Positions 34,188-41,060 of a DNA stretch of 55,446 bases are shown piece by piece. The DNA lies in contig DATJXA010000145.1 in NCBI GenBank assembly GCA_035500675.1, forward strand, positions 1-55,446. Direction: 5' to 3'. Position numbers and translations under genes: made by a program. The stretch is from JAGVPT01 sp035500675. Its GTDB lineage: Bacteria > Bacteroidota > Ignavibacteria > UBA10030 > UBA8401. Numbering within the stretch: position 1 is the first letter of the stretch; each line of letters begins with the position of its first letter. The notes under the pieces were generated by a model that searched no databases, was not told the origin of the DNA, and saw nothing but the letters and a program-made list of their open reading frames with translations.

Positions 34188-36048
34188 TTACTAACTCCGC
34201 GTCCTCAATTTCTTTGAGAGATTTAAAAATTTGTTGATGCCGTTGGAGAAAGCTTAACGTATCCTGGCCGTTCAGCGATGCTTCTTTCATGCGGCGTTGG
34301 TTCTCCGCCAACTCGAGTTCCAGCGCTCTTTTTTTCATCCTCTTGATCGCTCCGCCGGCACGCTCCCAAATCCGGTCATCGCTTAGCCGTGCTCCTACAT
34401 TTTCCCATCGATTCCCAAGCTCGTATCGTGTGAAAGAAAAATCGGTGAGGAGTTTTCGAATCTCATCAGAATGCGCCTTTGCCATCACAGCATTCGTCTC
34501 CACGACGCCTTTGTCGTCGAACTCGTCGATGAGAAGTTCAGCGATCTCTTGTGTTTGGGGATGAGAAAAATCCTCTGAGCGGATGTGTGAAAAGACAAAC
34601 GGGATCATCTGCTGCGGATTTTCGAGCACGACGGACAATAACTCTCTTTCTTCGACAGGGATGTCCACAGGCCCTTTCGGTTCGGTCCCCTTTGCGTCGT
34701 CTTTGGATTTTTTCGTCGACTGCTCCTGCGCAGGGCTGAGGAATTTGTCCGGAACCTTCTTCATGAATTTCTCAAGCTCGGCATACAGCCCCGATTCGTA
34801 AAGCTTGTATTTCTCGGCGACATCCTTGATAAAAAAAGTTTGCCTCAGCGGGTCTTTGATCTTCGAGATCGATTGAACGAGCATGCGGACCGCTTCCGCC
34901 TTCCCCTCGGGAGAATCGAGCTTCCCTTCACGGCGCAGAGCATTCGCCCGAAAATCGACAAAAGTCACGGCCTTGGCGCATAGCTCTTTGAAGGCGTCTC
35001 CCCCATTCTTCTTCACGAATGAATCGGGGTCTTCACCCTGCGGAAGTTCCGCAATGCGGACGTCAAGGTTGTTCTCGAGCAGAAGCTCGATGCCGCGCGT
35101 CATCGCCGATACCCCTGCCGAATCGCCGTCGTAGACAAAAACGACATTCTTCGTGTAGCGGGCGATAAGCTGGATCTGCTCGACGGTCAACGCCGTGCCG
35201 CTTGAAGCGACAACATTCTTTGTCCCGGACTGGAAAACGGAAATGAGGTCAGCGTATCCTTCGACAAGGACGGCAGCGTCGCGCTCCCGGACCGCCTCCT
35301 TTGCCTGGGAAAGCCCGTACAGCACTTTGCTCTTATGGTAGATGGGAGTTTCCGAAGAGTTGATATATTTGCCGAGAGTATCGTCTTCGTAGAGTTTTCG
35401 GGCGCCGAACGCGATCACTCGTCCCGTCGAAGAGAAGATGGGAAACATTGCACGTCCACGAAAGGAATCGTAGTACCCGCCGTCATTCCGCTTTCGCGCA
35501 AGCCCGACCTTTTCGAGATACTCCGGTTTGATCCCTTCGTTGGCCGATTCTTTCACCAAGCCGTCCCATGCACGGAGGGAATAGCCGAGACCAAACTCCT
35601 GTATCGTTTGTTCGGAGAATCCTCGCGATTGGAAATAGCGGAGCGCGAATGCTCCTTCTTCTGTTTTGACGAGATTACGGTGAAAAAATTTCGCGGCGAA
35701 CGAGCAAGCTGAGTAAAGCTTTTCAGTTTCGTTGGCAGATTGGATCGATTCTTCGGTGCGAACAATCGTTATGGCGGCCCGCTCGGCGAGGATCTCGATC
35801 GCTTCGACGTACGAGGCTTTGTCCCATTCCATGACAAATTTAATAACGTCCCCGCCTCGGCTGCATCCGAAACAATAGTACATGCCTTTGTCGGGACTGA
35901 CGTTGAAGGAAGGCGTTTTCTCCGAATGGAACGGACAAAGGCCGACGTAGTTTTTCCCCCTTTTCTTTAATTTCACGAACGAGCCGATGTATTCGACGAT
36001 GTCGGTCGCGTTCCGGATCTCTTCTATCTTGTCGTCGGGGATTCGCAC
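34174..36048 (-). CDS. dnaG: DNA primase
   Basis: 624 aa, normal length. It starts with GTG at 36048. The CHC2 zinc-binding domain has Cys38, His41, Cys59 and Cys62 (LCPFHSEKTPSF and YYCFGCSRGGD). The RNA-polymerase domain contains GRAMFPIFSSTGRVIAFGAR. The TOPRIM motif is LVEGYADLIS near 262, with YDGDSAG near 310. A Lys-rich linker (about 430-450) leads to the C-terminal DnaB-binding region. It makes RNA primers for replication. The usual dnaG-rpoD neighbour is absent here. The last codons overlap a heptamer repeat, and another heptamer array lies about 85 bp upstream of the start. Confidence 0.97.
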   Translation of the reverse strand: MRIPDDKIEEIRNATDIVEYIGSFVKLKKRGKNYVGLCPFHSEKTPSFNVSPDKGMYYCFGCSRGGDVIKFVMEWDKASYVEAIEILAERAAITIVRTEESIQSANETEKLYSACSFAAKFFHRNLVKTEEGAFALRYFQSRGFSEQTIQEFGLGYSLRAWDGLVKESANEGIKPEYLEKVGLARKRNDGGYYDSFRGRAMFPIFSSTGRVIAFGARKLYEDDTLGKYINSSETPIYHKSKVLYGLSQAKEAVRERDAAVLVEGYADLISVFQSGTKNVVASSGTALTVEQIQLIARYTKNVVFVYDGDSAGVSAMTRGIELLLENNLDVRIAELPQGEDPDSFVKKNGGDAFKELCAKAVTFVDFRANALRREGKLDSPEGKAEAVRMLVQSISKIKDPLRQTFFIKDVAEKYKLYESGLYAELEKFMKKVPDKFLSPAQEQSTKKSKDDAKGTEPKGPVDIPVEERELLSVVLENPQQMIPFVFSHIRSEDFSHPQTQEIAELLIDEFDDKGVVETNAVMAKAHSDEIRKLLTDFSFTRYELGNRWENVGARLSDDRIWERAGGAIKRMKKRALELELAENQRRMKEASLNGQDTLSFLQRHQQIFKSLKEIEDAELVKNKR

Positions 36049-36130
36049 GATGAAAATGTAGCCAAAAGGGGTTGGAAAAACAAGGAAGCGGCTGTCGTGG
36101 TAGGGAAGTCTTTTGAGCTTGAGGTTCTGA

Positions 36131-36179
36131 GTTATAAGTTATACGTCTTACGTTAAACGTATTACGTATTACGTTCTGT
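36131..36179. repeat. Seven tandem degenerate heptamers upstream of dnaG
   Basis: Consecutive 7-bp units are GTTATAA, GTTATAC, GTCTTAC, GTTAAAC, GTATTAC, GTATTAC, GTTCTGT. ACGT recurs exactly every 7 bp at 36143, 36150, 36157, 36164 and 36171. It lies between the GTG of dnaG and the stop of the membrane HEAGH gene, touching that stop. Confidence 0.75.
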
Positions 36180-36754
36180 TAATCAACCGGCGGCTCACTC
36201 GGACCCACGAGCGACGCCTCAAGGCGGGCTTGTTGATAGAGGCGGTATGAAAGTGTTACACCCCAAACAATCGCACCGAGTGAGGCGATCAATCCGCCGA
36301 AGAAGAAAACATCTCCCAACGGGACTCCCCAATCGAGCATATCGTGTCGGCCGAGGAAGGTTGCCCAGTCGTGTTTTGAATGATGACCGAGAAGAGGAAG
36401 AAGTCGCGTCTCGGCATCCCGTATATAAATGCTGGCGTCGACCATGCTAAAGCCGGTAAAAAACACTGCAACCGGTGCAAGGGCAGATTCTTCGCGCCGG
36501 GCGACGAGAAACCAGACGAAGGGAACAAGCACTTGCATGATTGTCCCGCCGAGGATATACAGATCTTCCCCGAACATTCTAAAAAAGAAGTGACCCGCTT
36601 CATGGATATAGAGGATGAAGAGATGCGTAAGCCAAAGGGGAACCGGAAGATGAAAAGTTCTGGTCGGTTCATAGAAGTTGGAGGGGAGCAGAGCCCAGAG
36701 GTAAAAAAGGATGGCGTAACCAAAAAGACTTGCCGCGAATTTTTGACGAGCCAC
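36179..36754 (-). CDS. Multi-TM protein with HEAGH zinc-protease-like motif
   Basis: 191 aa, GTG start at 36754. TM segments lie at about 8-24, 40-60, 67-85, 90-108 and 145-170. The motif HEAGH (residues 51-55) sits inside a TM helix, the hallmark of intramembrane zinc proteases such as M50. A conserved-looking stretch GHHSKHDWATFLGRHDMLDW follows, which could give further ligands (His, Asp), but the family's usual LDG motif is not seen. It could be a degenerate or small M50-like peptidase, or a metal-binding membrane protein. It lies after the terminator of the kamA unit and just before the heptamer array and dnaG, probably as its own short transcript. Confidence 0.75.
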   Translation of the reverse strand: MARQKFAASLFGYAILFYLWALLPSNFYEPTRTFHLPVPLWLTHLFILYIHEAGHFFFRMFGEDLYILGGTIMQVLVPFVWFLVARREESALAPVAVFFTGFSMVDASIYIRDAETRLLPLLGHHSKHDWATFLGRHDMLDWGVPLGDVFFFGGLIASLGAIVWGVTLSYRLYQQARLEASLVGPSEPPVD

Positions 36755-36792
36755 AAACGGTCCGCTGTATAAAAAATAGTGGCAACGATATA

Positions 36793-36820
36793 AAAAGTCC
36801 CGCGCACGGCGGGACTCGAA
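36793..36820 (-). terminator. Intrinsic terminator of the kamA unit
   Basis: AGTCCCGC (36798-36805) and GCGGGACT (36811-36818) form a perfect 8-bp stem around GCACG. On the minus strand the stem is followed by TTTTTATA (the stem's last T included). It lies six bases past the kamA stop. Confidence 0.88.
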
Positions 36821-36823
36821 AAC

Positions 36824-37981
36824 TCATTTCGCGGTCAGTTCCGCGCGGGTCGGCTGGTTTTCGTACACCTTTTTCCTTACCGGCTTTGTCCGTTTGCGCA
36901 TGTATCGCTTTTCAACCGGAGCCTCCGACCTCTTATCCTCTTCCTCGACGTCGGGATATTGATAGATGTCGTACTTGTAGTTGCGCAGGATGATGTTGTT
37001 GCCGTTTCTCCCAAGCACGTACTGCGGAAGCAGCGGAATTTTTCCCCCTCCTCCCGGGGCATCGATGACAAAGTACGGTATGGCAAGTCCCGAGGTATGG
37101 CCGCGCAGCTTATCCATGATGTCTAGGCCGACGCTCACGGGAGTGCGGAAATGATTCGCGCCTTTTGTGATATCCGCTTGGTACAAATAGTAGGGGCGCA
37201 CTCTCATGGCGAGCAACTTGCGCATCAACTCCAGCATGACGTCCGCGTTGTCGTTGACCCCTTTCATGAGCACGGCCTGATTGCCCACCGGAATTCCAGC
37301 GTCGGCGAGCATTTCGCAAGCGCGCTTCGCCTCCGGCGTGCATTCCCACGGATGATTGAAATGCGTGTTGACGTAAATGGGGTGGTACTTTTTGAGCATC
37401 TTGCACAATTTGGGCGTCACACGTTGCGGGAGGACGCACGGCATTTTCGTCCCGATGCGGATGATCTCGACATGAGGAATGGCACGCAGTCCGGAGACAA
37501 TCTTCTCGAGCATAACATCGGTCAGCATCAGCGGATCGCCGCCGGAAAGGATCACGTCGCGTATCTCGGGATGGGCGGCGATATAATCGAGCCCGGTCTG
37601 AATGAATTTCATGCTGATCTTACCCGAATCCCCCACTTTCCTTTTGCGCGTGCAAAACCGGCAGTACATCGAGCATTGGCTCGTCGTCAAAAAAAGAACG
37701 CGATCGGGATAACGGTGGGTGATGCTCGGAACGGGACTGTCCCGTTCTTCGTTCAGCGGGTCGAGCGGAAAATCGTCCTCCATCAGCTCTTGAGCATCGG
37801 GGATGCATTGGAGCCATATCGGGTCGCCGGGATAGCGGATGAGGCTGAGATAGTAAGGGTTGATGCGGATGTGGAATAACGAGTTGAGTTTGTCGGCGAG
37901 GTCTTTGTCGAAATTGAACCGTTCCACAAGGTCCTTGCCGCTGTCAACGCTTGCTCTCAGCATTTCCTGCCAGAGTTCCAT
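36824..37981 (-). CDS. kamA: Lysine 2,3-aminomutase-family radical SAM protein
   Basis: 385 aa. The radical-SAM cluster motif CX3CX2C is at Cys103, Cys107 and Cys110 (CSMYCRFCTRKRKVG). GGDPL lies downstream for SAM binding, and DAPGGGGKIPLLP holds the Lys that binds PLP. The length fits bona fide KamA (about 415 aa) better than the EF-P mutase EpmB (about 340 aa), but the C-terminal tail is short and basic (KRYMRKRTKPVRKK). It interconverts L-lysine and beta-lysine. It is last in a unit with a GNAT acetyltransferase and two ATP-grasp ligases. KamA plus GNAT suggests N6-acetyl-beta-lysine (ablA/ablB) chemistry, but the ligases point to a peptide-like product. Confidence 0.93.
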   Translation of the reverse strand: MELWQEMLRASVDSGKDLVERFNFDKDLADKLNSLFHIRINPYYLSLIRYPGDPIWLQCIPDAQELMEDDFPLDPLNEERDSPVPSITHRYPDRVLFLTTSQCSMYCRFCTRKRKVGDSGKISMKFIQTGLDYIAAHPEIRDVILSGGDPLMLTDVMLEKIVSGLRAIPHVEIIRIGTKMPCVLPQRVTPKLCKMLKKYHPIYVNTHFNHPWECTPEAKRACEMLADAGIPVGNQAVLMKGVNDNADVMLELMRKLLAMRVRPYYLYQADITKGANHFRTPVSVGLDIMDKLRGHTSGLAIPYFVIDAPGGGGKIPLLPQYVLGRNGNNIILRNYKYDIYQYPDVEEEDKRSEAPVEKRYMRKRTKPVRKKVYENQPTRAELTAK

Positions 37982-38001
37982 ACAATACGGTACCTGAGAT
38001 G

Positions 38002-38475
38002 TTAGAGTTTTTTCCCGTAGATGATCAAATCATCATCGGGGCTGTAGTATTCTTTGATGCGCGCGCGCTGGTCAAACCCTTTCCGTTCATAGAACGACCG
38101 GGTCTGTTCGTACTTCGGCAGCGATGAGGTCTCGGCGATCATCAATCGCCCTCCCTTTGAACGCACATGATCTTCGGCGAATTGAAGAAGCCGGGAGCCG
38201 ATGCCCTTGCCGTGTTCCGACGGCACGACCGCGATCCAATAGAGGTCGTATGTACCGTTCGTCGAAGGCGTCGGGCCGACGCAAACATATCCTTTGACCG
38301 ATCCTGCATCGTCGACAAACGAATATATTTCATAATCCTTCTGCTGCGCATCTTCAAGGCAAATTTCGATCAGCTCGAGCGCGATAACGATCTCTTCTTC
38401 ACGAAACATATCCGTCGCACGCAACAACTTTTCGATCGGTTCCTTATCCTCACGGAGAAGGGGGCGGATACTCAT
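38002..38475 (-). CDS. GNAT-family N-acetyltransferase in the kamA unit
   Basis: 157 aa. The acetyl-CoA-binding motif A is VVPSEHGKGIGSRLLQFAEDH; the pyrophosphate loop (E-H-G-K-G-I-G) is intact. Motif B follows as TSSLPKYEQTRSFYERKGF. It is shorter than characterised beta-lysine acetyltransferases (about 270 aa), so it is not a clear AblB. It begins 30 bp after the upstream ATP-grasp gene and ends 20 bp before kamA. Its substrate may be beta-lysine or the ligase product (inference). Confidence 0.9.
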   Translation of the reverse strand: MSIRPLLREDKEPIEKLLRATDMFREEEIVIALELIEICLEDAQQKDYEIYSFVDDAGSVKGYVCVGPTPSTNGTYDLYWIAVVPSEHGKGIGSRLLQFAEDHVRSKGGRLMIAETSSLPKYEQTRSFYERKGFDQRARIKEYYSPDDDLIIYGKKL

Positions 38476-38505
38476 TGTTCTTTCTTGGAATGCGCGCGAA
38501 GTCGA

Positions 38506-39591
38506 TTACGGGTTTCTCTTCAACGCGTACTCAACTATCTTTCCGATCGTTTCGTTGAACGTATATCCGTACGTCGTTGTCGAGCGGATGAACCCCGCAT
38601 CGTCCGAAATATCCGGGTTCGGGTTCACTTCAAGGACGTACGGTTTGTTATTTTTCGCAAGCCGGAAATCCACTCGCGCATAATCTCTGCATCCCATGAC
38701 CTGATATGCCTGAAGCGCGAGTTCTTTGACGCGCGCTTCCACGGCGGCGGGAAGGTCCGCAGGACAAACGCCTTTGGTCCCTTCAAACTCGACCGAACCG
38801 TTCAGCCACTTTGCATCGTACGTAACGATCTTTGGGTACCCCTGAGGGAGCCCGGAAAAATCGATCTCAGAAATTGGAAGGACGATCGGTTTTCCGTTGC
38901 CAATGATCGCGACGTTGAGTTCGCGTCCTTCGATGTACTCTTCCACGATGGCCGGCTGGTCGTATTCCTGGAAAATGTAGCGCACGCGCTTCTTCAACGC
39001 AGTGAGAGAATCAACAATGGAGTTGTTGTCGATGCCGACGCTGGCATCTTCCTTCGCCGGCTTCACGATAAGGGGGAACGAGAGGGCAAAATCATCCGGA
39101 TCGATCTCGTTAAGTTGTTTGCAGACGATGAACTTTGCCGTCGGGATCCCATGGAACGATAGGATTTCCTTCGTACGGGCTTTATTGAGACATGTCCCGA
39201 GTGTGACGGTCGGAGATCCTGTGTACGGAATCTCGAGAATTTCATAGATGCCTGCGACATGCATCTCATGGATCGACTGATCGCCGAGCGATTCCACAAG
39301 GTTGAAAATGAGGTCCGGCTTTTCGGCCTTGAGGAACTCAAGCAGCTTCTCGACATTGTTCGACATGTTGAAAATAGAAGTCTGATAACCGAGTTCGCCG
39401 AGCGCGGTCTGGATCTGCTCCCTTTCTTCGACGACACCAACCTCGGACATGTCGACTAATCCGTTAAGCCGAGCGGTTTCAACCGCCTTTCCTTCCTGAA
39501 TAGTTCCGGATTCGGATATGAATTTGCGCCCTTCTGATGTCAGCACTGTCGGCTCGTTGAAGATCACCGATACATGAAGCTTTTTTCTCAT
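38506..39591 (-). CDS. D-Ala-D-Ala-ligase-like ATP-grasp ligase 1
   Basis: 361 aa. The ATP-grasp fold is seen in SFPLIVKPAKEDASVGID (ATP-binding Lys), IVEEYIEGRELNVAIIGNG, and the metal-binding CRDYARVDFRL with VLEVNPNPDIS. In true Ddl the last motif is usually EiNt-PG-T; the NPNPD variant here, with an N-terminal insertion (roughly residues 18-50), sets it apart. It should form an amide bond through an acyl-phosphate. It follows a second, related ligase, and no mur genes are near, so a peptidoglycan Ddl role is unlikely. It is probably part of a four-gene pathway with KamA and the acetyltransferase. Confidence 0.88.
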   Translation of the reverse strand: MRKKLHVSVIFNEPTVLTSEGRKFISESGTIQEGKAVETARLNGLVDMSEVGVVEEREQIQTALGELGYQTSIFNMSNNVEKLLEFLKAEKPDLIFNLVESLGDQSIHEMHVAGIYEILEIPYTGSPTVTLGTCLNKARTKEILSFHGIPTAKFIVCKQLNEIDPDDFALSFPLIVKPAKEDASVGIDNNSIVDSLTALKKRVRYIFQEYDQPAIVEEYIEGRELNVAIIGNGKPIVLPISEIDFSGLPQGYPKIVTYDAKWLNGSVEFEGTKGVCPADLPAAVEARVKELALQAYQVMGCRDYARVDFRLAKNNKPYVLEVNPNPDISDDAGFIRSTTTYGYTFNETIGKIVEYALKRNP

Positions 39592-39658
39592 ACCGTCGCT
39601 CCGTAAGTGATAGGTGTGCGTTCCTGCATCTTCTTTTCTTCCAATGGGTTAGGGAGTA

Positions 39659-40735
39659 TCATAACAACCCATAGCGTTTACAGGCCTCATCCAACACGCG
39701 ATTCAATAACTCGTCGTACGACATCCCCGCAGCACGGGCGGCCTTTGGATAGCAGGAATTATCCTCAGGTTTCGGAAGAATTCCGGGAAGAGGGTTGATC
39801 TCTATAATATTGGGGTTTCCATTTTTATCGAGACGCACGTCGATGCGGGACCAGTCCCGGCATCGCAGAACAGTGTAGGCCTTTTTACAGAGCGCAGTGA
39901 TTGAAGACTGGAGTGAAGGGGACAAACGGGCCGGACATTCAAAAATATCAAGGGGGTCGGCGGATTGATCCCAGACCCATTTTGCTTCAAATGAATAGAT
40001 GGGGTTCACTCCCTTCGGGAGCGAATCAAATTTGATCTCAACTATTGGGAGTACCTGGACATTTTCGCCATTCCCCAGCATGGCCACGGTAAATTCGCGG
40101 CCGGGAAGAAACTCTTCCACGATCACGGGTTCGTCGTATGAGATGAGCACATTCTCGACCTGGCCTTGGAGCTGGTTGAGCGAAGCGACAAGCGATGCAT
40201 CAAAAATTCCTTTGCTCGAACCTTCGTTAAGCGGCTTCACCATGCACGGAAAATCGAATTGGAGGTTCGATACATCGGAAAGAGAATGGAGTACGGAAAA
40301 TTTTGCGGTGGGAATATTATGGTATGAGAGAATTTCTTTCGCCCGCGATTTGTCAAGACAGAGGGCAAGCGTTAAAGCATCGGACCCTGAATAAGGGATC
40401 TGCAACATCTCGAGCATCGCCGGGATCTGCGCTTCGCGCGAGACCCCGAATTGACCTTCAGCAATATTGAAGACGATCTCAGGACGCCGAGTTCGAAGTT
40501 TTTCGAATGCGTCTTCGTCAGCTTCGATCATCGTCACGGAGTGGCGGAGTGCAAGCGCGTCGCGAACGGCGAACACTGTCTCTGCAGTGTCCCACTCTGC
40601 GTACGTATCAGCGCTCTTTGCCTTCTCTCTTATTTGCGTGCTGACATCAGTGATGTGCTGACTAGAAGAGTCGCCGACGCTATCCGCGCCGTCGAGATCT
40701 TCCTTCTTCATGTTGTAGACGAGAGCTACTTCCAT
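39659..40735 (-). CDS. D-Ala-D-Ala-ligase-like ATP-grasp ligase 2, first gene of the kamA unit
   Basis: 358 aa, related to the next ligase but well diverged. Motifs are FPCMVKPLNEGSSKGIFDAS (ATP-binding), IVEEFLPGREFTVAMLGNGE, and CRDWSRIDVRLDKNGNPNII followed by EINPLPGILP. The GSSKGI loop and NPLPG end are closer to classical Ddl than those of ligase 1. The N-terminal part includes a Ser/Asp-rich loop. It is transcribed from the TTGACA-N16-TATATT promoter about 90 bp upstream. Two different ligases in tandem suggest two successive condensations, or one ligase per side of a product (inference). Confidence 0.88.
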   Translation of the reverse strand: MEVALVYNMKKEDLDGADSVGDSSSQHITDVSTQIREKAKSADTYAEWDTAETVFAVRDALALRHSVTMIEADEDAFEKLRTRRPEIVFNIAEGQFGVSREAQIPAMLEMLQIPYSGSDALTLALCLDKSRAKEILSYHNIPTAKFSVLHSLSDVSNLQFDFPCMVKPLNEGSSKGIFDASLVASLNQLQGQVENVLISYDEPVIVEEFLPGREFTVAMLGNGENVQVLPIVEIKFDSLPKGVNPIYSFEAKWVWDQSADPLDIFECPARLSPSLQSSITALCKKAYTVLRCRDWSRIDVRLDKNGNPNIIEINPLPGILPKPEDNSCYPKAARAAGMSYDELLNRVLDEACKRYGLL

Positions 40736-41060
40736 TCAGGGGAGTACCAAAGAAATACTTTCGATACCTTTCGCGCTGGTGAGTGATGCAAGAACTTAAT
40801 TTTCATCCATTGCTTGATACAAATATAGTGTTTTTAGACACGTTGTCAAGAAAAAAGTAGTCTTTTCCTGAGGAATTGTGATCTCGGTTGTCAGAGTGTC
40901 AGTCACCTCCGATCGAACAATTTTTGCCGGCAAAAAACTTTTTGAAAAAACATATTCAAAAAAAGCTGAATGGAATTTTATCGAATGGATTATAACTCTC
41001 GACCGTCTAGCAGTGAAATAAATGTGCGAGTTGCAATGAGAAAGGATCTCGCGATGTCGA
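40736..41060. other. Intergenic region between recG and the kamA unit
   Basis: 325 bp. The half near 40736-40850 holds the promoter of the kamA unit. The rest (about 40860-41060) is AT-rich and shows no gene I can support. A 95-codon minus-strand open frame at 40796-41083 overlaps the promoter and recG end and looks spurious. Confidence 0.6.
40822..40849 (-). promoter_or_regulatory. Promoter of the ATP-grasp/GNAT/kamA unit
   Basis: Reading the minus strand: TTGACA (40849-40844), a 16-bp spacer, then TATATT (40827-40822) continuing as TATATTTG. This matches a sigma70-type promoter and also the TAnnTTTG -7 box of Bacteroidota. The start codon of ligase 2 is about 85 bp downstream. Confidence 0.75.

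Noticed and set aside
38506..40735. Peptidoglycan D-Ala-D-Ala ligases
   Set aside because: Two diverged copies sit with kamA and a GNAT gene and not with mur genes, and ligase 1 has a changed metal-site motif (NPNPD).
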